From: Comamonadaceae bacterium
GTDB taxonomy: Bacteria; Pseudomonadota; Gammaproteobacteria; Burkholderiales; Burkholderiaceae_C
DNA length: 64,000 bases
Direction: 5' to 3'
NCBI GenBank assembly: GCA_027488255.1
Contig: JAIYBZ010000019.1
Location: forward strand, 1 to 64,000
Shown here: positions 56,189-64,000 of the stretch, piece after piece
Layout: the number at the start of each line of letters is the position of its first letter
How positions within the stretch are numbered: position 1 is the first letter of the stretch
Position numbers and translations under genes: made by a program
The notes under the pieces: generated by a model
Databases searched by the model: none
What the model saw: only the letters and a program-made list of their open reading frames with translations
Told to the model about the DNA's origin: nothing

Positions 56189-56854
56189 ATGGAAACTTCC
56201 ACCACGCACCACATCGTCGAATCTTTGACCCGCGCCATTGTGGAACACCGCTTGTTGCCGGGCTCCAAATTGGCCGAACAAAAACTGGCCGACCACTTTG
56301 GGGTCTCGCGCACCTTGGTGCGGCAAGCCTTGTTTCAACTCTCACAAAACCGCTTGATCAAGCTCGAGCCCGCGCGGGGCGCCTTTGTCGCCGCGCCTTC
56401 GGTGGAAGAAGCGCAACAGGTATTTGCCGTGCGCCGCATGCTGGAGGCCGAAATGACCCGCGCTTTTGTGCAGCAAGTCAGCCCCGAACAAATCACCGCG
56501 CTGAAAGAGCACATCGTGCAAGAACGTGAAGCCGTGACCCAAGGCGACATCACCGGCCGCACCGAACTGCTGGGCGATTTTCATGTGCGCATGGCCGAGT
56601 TGATGCACAACGATGTGCTGGCCCAGGTCTTGGGCGAGTTGATCTCGCGCTGCGCGCTGATCACCCTCATGTACCAATCGCGCAACGAGGCCGAGCACTC
56701 CACCGACGAGCACGAAGCGATCGTGGCGGCACTGGCCGCGCGCGACGCCGACTTGGCGGTGCGTCTGATGCATGAACACCTCTTGCACGTGGAAGAAAGC
56801 CTGACTTTCGACCGCAAAGTGCCCACCCACGACATTTCACTGGCGCTGGCCTGA
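56189..56854 (+). CDS. GntR-family (FCD) transcriptional regulator of ureide genes
   Basis: 221 aa. N-terminal winged helix (LAEQKLADHFGVSRTLVRQALFQL) and a C-terminal FCD ligand-binding domain (FHVRMAELMHND; DEHEAIVAALAARDADLAVRLMHEHL). FCD regulators typically bind TNGTNNNACNA-type palindromes, and TGTATACA fits. It is the first gene of the rightward ureide operon, 28 bp before puuE. It is probably a repressor released by a urate-, allantoin- or allantoate-type metabolite. Confidence 0.92.
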   Translation: METSTTHHIVESLTRAIVEHRLLPGSKLAEQKLADHFGVSRTLVRQALFQLSQNRLIKLEPARGAFVAAPSVEEAQQVFAVRRMLEAEMTRAFVQQVSPEQITALKEHIVQEREAVTQGDITGRTELLGDFHVRMAELMHNDVLAQVLGELISRCALITLMYQSRNEAEHSTDEHEAIVAALAARDADLAVRLMHEHLLHVEESLTFDRKVPTHDISLALA

Positions 56855-56882
56855 GCCCACCGCACCTTGACGAGCTGACACC

Positions 56883-57833
56883 ATGAGCGTTTACAACTCC
56901 ACCCTGCCCTACCCCCGCGACCTGAAAGGCTATGGCCGCCAGGTGCCCCATGCGCAATGGCCCGGCGGGGCCCGCGTGGCGGTGCAATTTGTGCTGAACT
57001 ACGAAGAAGGCGGCGAAAACTCGGTGCTGCACGGCGATGCCGGATCTGAGCAATTTTTGTCAGAAATGTTCAACCCCGCCGCATTTCCAGATCGCCACAT
57101 CAGCATGGAAGGCATCTACGAATACGGCTCACGCGCTGGGGTTTGGCGCATCTTGCGCGAATTTGAAAAACGCCAATTGCCACTGACGGTGTTTGGTGTG
57201 GCCACCGCCTTGCAAAAACACAGCGACGTGACCGCCGCCTTCCAAGAACTGGGCTACGACATCGCCTGCCATGGTTTGAAGTGGATCCACTACCAAAACA
57301 TCGACGAGGCCACCGAACGCGCCCACATGGCCGAGGCCATGGAGATCTTGCAAAAGCTCACCGGCGAGCGGCCGCTGGGCTGGTACACCGGCCGCGACAG
57401 CCCCAACACACGCCGCTTGGTGGCCGATTTTGGTGGCTTTGAATACGACAGCGATTACTACGGCGACGACTTGCCCTTTTGGATGAAAGTGCGCAAGTCC
57501 GATGGCAGCGACGCCGCACAGCTGATCGTGCCCTACACGCTTGATTGCAACGACATGCGCTTTGCCTTGCCGCAGGGCTACTCGCATGCCGACCCTTTCT
57601 TTCAGTACATGAAAGACACCTTTGACGCGCTGTATGCCGAGGGCGACCCGAACGGCGACAACGCGCCCAAGATGATGAGCATCGGCATGCACTGCCGCCT
57701 GCTGGGCCGCCCCGGGCGCATCACCGCTTTGCAACGCTTTTTGGACCACATCCAATCGCACGACCACGTCTGGGTGGCTCGGCGCATCGACATTGCCCGG
57801 CATTGGAAAGCCACTCACCCCTACTTGGACTGA
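56883..57833 (+). CDS. puuE: Allantoinase, polysaccharide deacetylase type (PuuE)
   Basis: 316 aa NodB-fold protein, unrelated to the amidohydrolase-type allantoinases. Typical segments are YPRDLKGYGR, CHGLKWIHYQ, GWYTGRDSPNTRRLV and YDSDYYGDDLPFW. PuuE hydrolyses (S)-allantoin to allantoate without a metal. It ends 2 bp before the uraD fusion gene, so they are co-translated. Confidence 0.95.
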   Translation: MSVYNSTLPYPRDLKGYGRQVPHAQWPGGARVAVQFVLNYEEGGENSVLHGDAGSEQFLSEMFNPAAFPDRHISMEGIYEYGSRAGVWRILREFEKRQLPLTVFGVATALQKHSDVTAAFQELGYDIACHGLKWIHYQNIDEATERAHMAEAMEILQKLTGERPLGWYTGRDSPNTRRLVADFGGFEYDSDYYGDDLPFWMKVRKSDGSDAAQLIVPYTLDCNDMRFALPQGYSHADPFFQYMKDTFDALYAEGDPNGDNAPKMMSIGMHCRLLGRPGRITALQRFLDHIQSHDHVWVARRIDIARHWKATHPYLD

Positions 57834-57835
57834 AC

Positions 57836-59611
57836 ATGCCCTTGACTCTCGAACAACTCAACAGCGCCAGGCGCGAGCAAGCGGCTCAGTTGCTGGACGG
57901 CCTGTACGAACACTCGCCTTGGATCGCCGAACAGGCCTTGAACGAAAGACCGTTTCGCTCATTGGCCCACCTGAAACACGCCATGTGCGAAGTCTTGGCG
58001 CACGCCGGACGCGAGGCGCAGTTGGGCCTGATCCGCGCCCACCCCGAATTGGCGGGCAAAGCCATGGTCAGCAAAACGCTCACGGCCGAATCGACCCACG
58101 AGCAAACCAAGGCGGGCCTGACCGACTGCACGCCCGAAGAGTTTGCCAAGATCCAACAACTCAACGCCGACTACAACGCCAAATTTGGTTGGCCGTTCAT
58201 CTTGGCGGTGCGCGGACCACGCGGCGCGGGGCTGAACAAGCAGCAAATCATCGCGGCCTTTGAGCGCCGTTTGCACGGCCATCCTGATTTCGAATTGGCC
58301 GAGTGCTTGCGCAACATCCACCGCATTGTGGAGATTCGCCTGAACGACAAATTTGGTGTCGAGCCCTTGTTGGGCCACCAAGTTTGGGACTGGCAAGAAA
58401 AGCTGGCGCAACACTCTGACCCCGGCTTTGCCGAGTTGGGGCAATTGACCGTGACTTACCTGACGGACGCGCACCGCGCTTGCGCCCAACGCATCACGCA
58501 AACCATGCGCGACTGCGGTTTTGACGAGGTCTACACCGACGCCGTGGGCAATGTGGTGGGGCGTTACCACCCGGCCACTGCGGGTGGCCAATACCTGCTG
58601 ACGGGCAGCCACTACGACACCGTGCGCAATGGCGGCAAGTACGACGGCCGCTTGGGCATTTTTGTGCCCATGGCTTGCGTGCAGCAACTGCACCAACAGC
58701 ACAAGCGCTTGCCCTTTGGCATCGAGGTGGTGGCCTTTGCCGAAGAAGAAGGCCAGCGTTACAAAGCTACTTTCTTGGGCTCAGGGGCACTGATTGGCGA
58801 CTTCAAAGCCGAATGGCTGGAGCAGCAAGATGCCGATGGCATCAGCATGCGCGCGGCCATGCAACACGCGGGCCTGTGCATCGACGACATCGCGAAAATC
58901 AAGCGCGACCCCGCGCACTATTTGGGCTTTGTCGAGGTGCACATCGAGCAAGGCCCGGTGCTCAACGAAGTGAACATCCCTCTGGGCGTGGTGACCTCCA
59001 TCAATGGGAGCGAGCGCTATTTGTGTGAATTTATGGGGACCGCCAGCCACGCCGGCACCACCCCCATGGACCGCCGCCGCGACGCGGTGTGTGCCTTGGC
59101 CGAACTGGCGCTTTACCTCGAGCAACGCGCCACACAAGACGGCGACAGCGTGGCCACCATCGGCCAGCTGAATGTGCCGAATGGCTCCATCAATGTGGTG
59201 CCGGGCCGCTGCTTGTTCAGCCTGGACATGCGCGCGCCCACCGATGCCCAACGCGATGCCTTGGTGGCCGATGTGTTGAAGCAAATGCAGGCCATTGCCG
59301 AGCGCCGCGGTGTGCGTGTCAAGTCCGAATTGACGATGCGTGCCGCCGCCGCACCCAGCGCCCCTGAATGGCAAGCGCGCTGGGAAAAAGCCGTCGCCGC
59401 CTTGGGCGTGCCGCTGTTCCAGCTGCCCAGCGGGGCCGGCCACGATGCCATGAAATTGCACGAGGTCATGCCCCAAGCCATGCTGTTTGTGCGCGGCGAA
59501 AACGCCGGCATCAGCCACAACCCACTCGAATCCACCACCAGCGATGACATGCAGCTGTGCGTGGACGCCTTCACCCATGTTTTGAACCAACTCACGCAGG
59601 AATTGTCATGA
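57836..59611 (+). CDS. Fused OHCU decarboxylase (UraD) - allantoate amidohydrolase
   Basis: 591 aa from the ATG at 57836. Residues 1 to about 165 are UraD (PFRSLAHLKHAM; RAHPELAGKA with the catalytic His; NADYNAKFGWPFILAV). Residues from about 170 on are an M20 allantoate/ureidoglycolate-type amidohydrolase (GSHYDTVRNGGKYDGRLG; EEEGQRY; EVHIEQGPVL; SHAGTTPMDRR; GAGHDA). The fusion joins the step making (S)-allantoin with the hydrolysis of allantoate, two steps on either side of PuuE. It overlaps the next gene by 4 bp. Confidence 0.93.
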   Translation: MPLTLEQLNSARREQAAQLLDGLYEHSPWIAEQALNERPFRSLAHLKHAMCEVLAHAGREAQLGLIRAHPELAGKAMVSKTLTAESTHEQTKAGLTDCTPEEFAKIQQLNADYNAKFGWPFILAVRGPRGAGLNKQQIIAAFERRLHGHPDFELAECLRNIHRIVEIRLNDKFGVEPLLGHQVWDWQEKLAQHSDPGFAELGQLTVTYLTDAHRACAQRITQTMRDCGFDEVYTDAVGNVVGRYHPATAGGQYLLTGSHYDTVRNGGKYDGRLGIFVPMACVQQLHQQHKRLPFGIEVVAFAEEEGQRYKATFLGSGALIGDFKAEWLEQQDADGISMRAAMQHAGLCIDDIAKIKRDPAHYLGFVEVHIEQGPVLNEVNIPLGVVTSINGSERYLCEFMGTASHAGTTPMDRRRDAVCALAELALYLEQRATQDGDSVATIGQLNVPNGSINVVPGRCLFSLDMRAPTDAQRDALVADVLKQMQAIAERRGVRVKSELTMRAAAAPSAPEWQARWEKAVAALGVPLFQLPSGAGHDAMKLHEVMPQAMLFVRGENAGISHNPLESTTSDDMQLCVDAFTHVLNQLTQELS

Positions 59612-60861
59612 GCGCTACCGAACACCAATACGCACAACTCGACGCTTGGATCGACGCGCACTTTGACGAACAGGTGAAATTTTTACAAGCCTTGGTGCAG
59701 GTGCCCACCGACACCCCGCCCGGCAACAACGCGCCACATGCCGAGCGCACCGCAGAGTTGCTGGCCCCGATGGGCTTTGTGGCCGAAAAGCACGCGGTGC
59801 CCACGGCCGAAGTGAAGGCCTATGGTTTGGAGTCGGTGACCAACTTGATCGTGCGCCGAAAGTATGGCGAAGGCAAAACCATTGCCCTGAATGCGCACGG
59901 CGATGTGGTGCCCCCCGGCGAGGGCTGGACACACCCGCCCTACGGTGGCGAGATTCACAACGGCGCGATGTACGGCCGCGCCACTGCGGTGAGCAAATGC
60001 GACTTTTCGACCTTCACCTTTGCCACGCGCGCGCTCGAATCGCTGGAGGCCCCGCTCAAAGGCGGCGTCGAACTGCACTTCACTTATGACGAAGAATTTG
60101 GCGGCGAAATGGGCCCCGGCTGGTTGCTGGCCAAAGGCCTGACGAAACCCGATTTGATGATCGCTGCGGGCTTCAGCTACCAAGTGGTCACCGCGCACAA
60201 CGGCTGCCTGCAAATGGAAGTCACGGTGCAAGGCGAGATGGCGCACGCCGCCATTCCCGACAGCGGCACCGATGCCCTGCAAGGCGCGGTGCACATCTTG
60301 AATGCCCTGCACGCCCTGAACAGCGAGTACCTCAAAGTCACCTCGAAAGTGGAAGGCATCACCCACCCCTATTTGAATGTGGGCCTCATCTCAGGCGGCA
60401 CCAACACCAACGTCGTGCCCGGCAAAGTGGTGTTCAAGCTCGACCGCCGCATGATTCCTGAAGAAAACCCCGCAGAAGTCGAAGCCGCCATTCGCGCCAC
60501 CATTGCCGCTGCGGCCGCCAGTTTCAAGCCGCCTCGCGGTGGCCAACAATTGCAAGTGGACGTGCGCCGCATGTTGCTCGCCAATGCCATGAAACCGCTG
60601 TCTGGCAACCAACCGCTGGTGGACGCCATTCAAAAACACGGTGGCCAGGTCTTTGGCGAAGCCATTCCTGCCGTGGGCACGCCGCTTTACACCGATGTGC
60701 GCCTGTATGTGGAGCGCGGCATTCCGGGTGTGATCTACGGCGCAGGCCCGCGCACCGTGCGCGAGTCCAACGCCAAGCGTGCCGACGAGCATGTGCAACT
60801 GGAAGACTTGCGCCGGGCGACCAAAGTGATCGCTCGCACGCTGCTGGATTTGCTGGCCTGA
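59608..60861 (+). CDS. M20 metallohydrolase (ArgE/DapE-like) in the ureide operon
   Basis: 417 aa from the ATG at 59608, overlapping the uraD fusion by 4 bp. M20 family: VPTDTPPGNNAPHAERTAELL, metal ligands in LNAHGDVVPPGEGW and YDEEFGGE, and a dimerisation domain with HAAIPDSGTDAL. Closest to acetylornithine or succinyl-diaminopimelate deacylases by eye. As part of a ureide operon it may cleave a ureide intermediate (for example ureidoglycine or ureidoglycolate) or an N-acyl product. The exact substrate is not known. Confidence 0.88.
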   Translation: MSATEHQYAQLDAWIDAHFDEQVKFLQALVQVPTDTPPGNNAPHAERTAELLAPMGFVAEKHAVPTAEVKAYGLESVTNLIVRRKYGEGKTIALNAHGDVVPPGEGWTHPPYGGEIHNGAMYGRATAVSKCDFSTFTFATRALESLEAPLKGGVELHFTYDEEFGGEMGPGWLLAKGLTKPDLMIAAGFSYQVVTAHNGCLQMEVTVQGEMAHAAIPDSGTDALQGAVHILNALHALNSEYLKVTSKVEGITHPYLNVGLISGGTNTNVVPGKVVFKLDRRMIPEENPAEVEAAIRATIAAAAASFKPPRGGQQLQVDVRRMLLANAMKPLSGNQPLVDAIQKHGGQVFGEAIPAVGTPLYTDVRLYVERGIPGVIYGAGPRTVRESNAKRADEHVQLEDLRRATKVIARTLLDLLA

Positions 60862-60863
60862 AC

Positions 60864-61706
60864 ATGACCGCACCGCAGCTGGACACCCTGCGCCAACGCG
60901 TGCTCGCTTGCACCACGGCGCAGGAGGTGGCCGATTACCAGCGCGACGGTGCGGTGTGCATCCGCAAGCTGTTCACGCCAGACGAAATAGAACTGCTCAA
61001 AAGCGGCATCGAGGCCAACCTGACCCAGCCCAGCCCGCGCGGCATGGTGGCCAGTCGGTCGGACGATCCGGGGCGGTTTTTTGAAGACTTTTGCAACTGG
61101 CAAGACATCCCGCAGTACCAGCGCTTCATCTTTGAAACGCCCCTCGCGGCGTTAGCACAGCGCCTGATGCAAAGCCACACTGTGAGGCTTTACCACGACC
61201 ACCTGCTGGTGAAAGAGCCCGGCACCCGCCAGCGCACACCGTGGCACCAAGACCAGCCGTATTACAACGTCGACGGCCTGCAAAACATCAGTTTTTGGAT
61301 TCCGGTGGACCCGGTGCCCCGCGCCTCCACACTGGAGTTCATTGCCGGTTCGCACCGTGGCCCCTGGCTGATGCCGCGCACCTTCATGACGAACCAAGCC
61401 AAGTGGTTTCCAGAAGGCTCACTGGCCGAGTTGCCCGACATCGAAAACCAGCGTGAAAACTTTCCCATCTTGGGCTGGGATTTGCAGCCGGGCGACCTGG
61501 TCTGCTTTCACATGCTCAGCCTGCATGCCTCTGCGGGGGTAGACGGCACGCAACGCCGGCGCGTGTATTCGGTGCGCTTTTTGGGCGACGACATGACCCA
61601 CGCGCCCCGCCCCTGGGTCACCTCGCCGCCCTTCCCCGGCTTGGACCAAGTGCTGCCCGCAGGCGTGCCGATGGACCATGCGCTGTTTCCCTTGATGCCG
61701 GTTTGA
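60864..61706 (+). CDS. Phytanoyl-CoA dioxygenase (PhyH)-family oxygenase
   Basis: 280 aa, last gene of the operon, 2 bp after the M20 gene. Fe(II)/2-oxoglutarate dioxygenase: H-x-D iron motif in PWHQDQPYY, the distal His in CFHMLSLHAS, and the 2OG-binding Arg in RRRVYSVRF. The substrate is unknown. Its tight coupling to puuE and uraD suggests oxidation of a purine- or ureide-derived compound. No established purine pathway step uses a PhyH enzyme to my knowledge. Confidence 0.88.
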   Translation: MTAPQLDTLRQRVLACTTAQEVADYQRDGAVCIRKLFTPDEIELLKSGIEANLTQPSPRGMVASRSDDPGRFFEDFCNWQDIPQYQRFIFETPLAALAQRLMQSHTVRLYHDHLLVKEPGTRQRTPWHQDQPYYNVDGLQNISFWIPVDPVPRASTLEFIAGSHRGPWLMPRTFMTNQAKWFPEGSLAELPDIENQRENFPILGWDLQPGDLVCFHMLSLHASAGVDGTQRRRVYSVRFLGDDMTHAPRPWVTSPPFPGLDQVLPAGVPMDHALFPLMPV

Positions 61707-62028
61707 CTCGGCTTCAACTAGAAATCACTCGATCACTGGCCGCCGTTATGGGCAGGGTATTTACCCATCACTGACACCCATTTTTTGTATACAGTTGAAA
61801 ACACAAAAAAGCACACAAGTGATTTCGATGTCCATTGTTCTTGACGGTTTTTCGGATCCCCTCAGCCCCAAGGATGGGCACACCAACTTGGTGCCAACTG
61901 CGTGGCAAGCGGCACCAAAAAAGGGGATTTCTAGGGGAACTACCTGACATTCGCCGTCAGAATCGTGTTTGATAATGGCACCGAATTTGCTAAACAAGAT
62001 TCACCGTTTATTTGACCCTGGAGCCCCC
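61707..62028. other. Intergenic region with operator, upstream of the ABC binding protein
   Basis: 322 bp without a convincing gene. It holds the TGTATACA palindrome at 61786 with A/T-rich flanks and no strong terminator for the upstream operon. The rest shows nothing recognised. Confidence 0.5.
61786..61793. promoter_or_regulatory. TGTATACA palindrome, candidate GntR operator 3
   Basis: 236 bp before the ABC binding-protein start. It shares TTTTGTATACAGTT with the site at 63150. Confidence 0.65.
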
Positions 62029-63063
62029 ATGAACAAGCGTTTCTTACTCAAAGCCACTGCCGTGTTGGCCGCTGCCGCTGCCTTTGGCACCGCGCAAGCA
62101 CAAACCACCCCGATCAAGTTCCAACTGGATTGGCGCTTCGAAGGGCCAGCGGCTTTCTTCTTGGTGCCTGGCGCTAAGGGCTATTTCAAGGACGCCAAAC
62201 TGGACGTGACCGTGGACTCGGGCAACGGTTCTGGTGGTGCAGTGACGCGCGTGGCCTCGGGCACTTACGACTTGGGCTTTGCCGACTTGGCCGCCCTGAT
62301 GGAGTTCCACGCCAACAACCCTGACGCACCCAACAAGCCTGTGGCCATCATGATGGTCTACAACAACACCCCCGCTTCGGTGATGGCGTTGAAGAAATCG
62401 GGCATCAAGACCCCCGCAGACTTGGCTGGCAAAAAACTGGGCGCGCCCGTTTTTGACGCAGGCCGCCGTGCATTCCCCATCTTCCAAAAAGCCAACGACA
62501 TTGGCAACGTGACCTGGACCGCGATGGATCCTCCATTGCGTGAAACCATGCTGGTGCGCGGTGACGTCGATGCGATCACCGGCTTCACCTTCACTTCTTT
62601 GCTGAACATCGAAGCGCGTGGCGTGAAAGCAGCCGATGTGGTGGTCATGCAATACCCTGACTTTGGCGTCAAGTTGTACGGCAACGCGATCATCGCTTCG
62701 CCCAAAATCTTGAAAGAAAACCCAACGGCTGTGAAAGCGTTCTTGAGCGCCTTCGCCAAAGGGGCCAAAGATGTGATCGCCAACCCCGCGGCCGCCATCG
62801 AAACCGTGAAAGCCCGTGACGGCATCATCAACGTCGAACTCGAAACCCGCCGTTTGCAACTGGCCATCGACACCGTGATCAACAGCCCCTCGGCACGCGC
62901 CGAAGGTTTTGGCCAAGTGAATGGTCCCCGTTTGACCCTGATGGCTTCGCAAGTGTCCGATGCCTTCGGCACCAAAACACGTGTGAAAGTGGACGACATC
63001 TGGAACGGCTCGTTCCTGCCCAACGCCAAAGAGCTGGACATCCTGCCCAAGCCTAAGAAGTAA
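62029..63063 (+). CDS. ABC transporter substrate-binding protein, NMT1/THI5-like
   Basis: 344 aa from the ATG at 62029. Signal peptide (KATAVLAAAAAFGTAQAQ), then the NMT1/SsuA-type fold (IKFQLDWRFEGPAAFFLVPGAKGYFKDAKLDV). The family binds pyrimidine precursors, sulfonates, nitrate or heterocycles. The shared TGTATACA operator and location suggest import of a purine, allantoin or related ureide, which is an inference. Confidence 0.9.
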   Translation: MNKRFLLKATAVLAAAAAFGTAQAQTTPIKFQLDWRFEGPAAFFLVPGAKGYFKDAKLDVTVDSGNGSGGAVTRVASGTYDLGFADLAALMEFHANNPDAPNKPVAIMMVYNNTPASVMALKKSGIKTPADLAGKKLGAPVFDAGRRAFPIFQKANDIGNVTWTAMDPPLRETMLVRGDVDAITGFTFTSLLNIEARGVKAADVVVMQYPDFGVKLYGNAIIASPKILKENPTAVKAFLSAFAKGAKDVIANPAAAIETVKARDGIINVELETRRLQLAIDTVINSPSARAEGFGQVNGPRLTLMASQVSDAFGTKTRVKVDDIWNGSFLPNAKELDILPKPKK

Positions 63064-63149
63064 TGCACCCTGTGTGCAGCGGTTCTGCCGTGCAGCCCTG
63101 AACCCACTTGCGCTCCCCCCGAGCCAGTGGGTTTTTCAAGACCGCATTT

Positions 63150-63157
63150 TGTATACA
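63150..63157. promoter_or_regulatory. TGTATACA palindrome, candidate GntR operator 4
   Basis: 28 bp before the ATPase start codon, a position typical of steric repression. The ATPase therefore has its own controlled promoter although it follows the binding-protein gene. Confidence 0.65.
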
Positions 63158-63184
63158 GTTTCGAACACCATTCAAAGCTCACCT

Positions 63185-64000
63185 ATGTCACAAGAAGCCT
63201 TCGTCGATTTTCAGAATGTCTGGCTGGCCTACAACGACGAGTTGCTGGCGCAAAACCACTTTGCCGTAGAAGACATCAACCTGCAGGTCAAACAAGGCGA
63301 GTTCATCGCCATTGTGGGTCCCTCGGGCTGTGGCAAATCCACATTCATGAAGCTGACCACCGGCCTCAAGATGCCCAGCAAAGGCCGCATTTTGGTGGAC
63401 GGTCAACCGGTCACCGGCCCGCTCAAGATCAGTGGCATGGCATTTCAGGCTTCGTCCTTGTTGCCTTGGCGCACCACGCTCGACAACGTGTTGTTGCCGC
63501 TTGAAATCGTGGAGCCCTACCGCTCGAATTTCAAAGAGAAAAAAGCCGAGTACATCGAGCGCGCCCGCAAACTGCTCAACACCGTGGGCTTGGGGGGTTA
63601 CGAAGACAAGTTTCCATGGCAACTGTCGGGCGGCATGCAACAACGCGCCAGCATTTGCCGCGCCTTGATTCATGAGCCCAAGATGCTGCTGCTGGACGAG
63701 CCCTTTGGTGCCTTGGACGCCTTCACCCGCGAAGAACTCTGGTGCATCTTGCGCGACCTGTGGACCGAGCAAAAGTTCAACGTCATCTTGGTCACCCACG
63801 ACCTGCGCGAATCGGTCTTTTTGGCCGACACCGTGTATGTCATGAGCAAGAGCCCTGGCCGATTTGTGGTGAAAAAAGAAATCGATTTGCCACGTCCGCG
63901 TGACCTCGAAATCACCTACACCCCCGAGTTCACCAACATCGTGCACGAGTTGCGCGGCCACATCGGGGCCATGCGCAAAACGGGTGCCACCATCAACCAA
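63185..64000 (+). CDS. ABC transporter ATP-binding protein (cut by window end)
   Basis: At least 272 aa, with no stop before the window edge. Walker A GPSGCGKST, Q-loop, signature LSGGMQQR, Walker B LLLDEPFGALD and H-loop VTHD are all present. It belongs to the SsuB/TauB/NrtD class that pairs with NMT1-type binding proteins. The permease gene is expected just beyond the window. Confidence 0.93.
   Translation, partial: MSQEAFVDFQNVWLAYNDELLAQNHFAVEDINLQVKQGEFIAIVGPSGCGKSTFMKLTTGLKMPSKGRILVDGQPVTGPLKISGMAFQASSLLPWRTTLDNVLLPLEIVEPYRSNFKEKKAEYIERARKLLNTVGLGGYEDKFPWQLSGGMQQRASICRALIHEPKMLLLDEPFGALDAFTREELWCILRDLWTEQKFNVILVTHDLRESVFLADTVYVMSKSPGRFVVKKEIDLPRPRDLEITYTPEFTNIVHELRGHIGAMRKTGATINQ

Overview
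The window is GC-rich chromosomal DNA from a beta-proteobacterium. The gene content points to Burkholderiales, most likely a freshwater Comamonadaceae (Limnohabitans, Rhodoferax or Polaromonas type). Supporting features are two Bug-type periplasmic binding proteins, a BPSS1780-family membrane protein, an APH-fold homoserine kinase and a membrane-bound cytochrome-c urate oxidase of the PuuD type. I read the taxonomy from gene content only. I saw no rRNA, tRNA, CRISPR array, intact insertion sequence or prophage.

From 1 to 13.9 kb is mostly core or housekeeping sequence: a Rieske oxygenase, a DMT transporter, a mercaptopyruvate-type sulfurtransferase, a ZIP metal transporter with a His loop, a Tat-like dienelactone hydrolase divergent from a glutathione S-transferase, a TPR protein, polA, thrB, a BPSS1780 protein, slyD and a UvrD/PcrA helicase. 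From 14.0 to 15.7 kb lies a small region of lower GC and degraded sequence. It holds two coupled small genes (one a lipoprotein), a startless gene fragment, and an integron-like GTTAGGC end next to a perfect hairpin. From 15.8 to 24.8 kb come guaC, a LysR/Bug/M20 hydrolase cluster, an arylformamidase-like hydrolase, a TonB receptor, rhlE and dcd.

From 25.4 to 63 kb the window is dominated by purine salvage and catabolism. There is a BMP-type nucleoside ABC transporter (ATPase, two permeases, lipoprotein) and an adenine/adenosine deaminase with a second BMP protein. A LysR gene is divergent from xdhA-xdhB-guaD plus a small Cys protein. An 8-oxoguanine deaminase, the urate oxidase PuuD, xdhC and a second xdhAB pair follow. 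HIU hydrolase (uraH) is divergent from a GntR/FCD regulator that leads the operon puuE, uraD-allantoate amidohydrolase fusion, M20 deacylase and PhyH-type dioxygenase. An NMT1/THI5-type ABC importer closes the window and its ATPase is cut by the edge. Together these genes predict adenine/guanine -> hypoxanthine/xanthine -> urate -> 5-hydroxyisourate -> OHCU -> allantoin -> allantoate -> ureidoglycolate.

The most informative unannotated signal is a palindrome, TGTATACA, seen four times: upstream of puuD, between uraH and the GntR gene, upstream of the ABC binding protein and upstream of its ATPase. I infer that this is the operator of the local GntR regulator and that it ties the ureide genes and the importer into one regulon. 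Two unrelated blocks interrupt the purine genes. At 39.1-40.8 kb is a Crp/Fnr-thioredoxin-AlkD-like operon with an FNR-type box in its promoter. At 40.9-46.8 kb is a LysR-CoA-transferase-HMG-CoA-lyase-VOC-Bug cluster followed by glycerate kinase.
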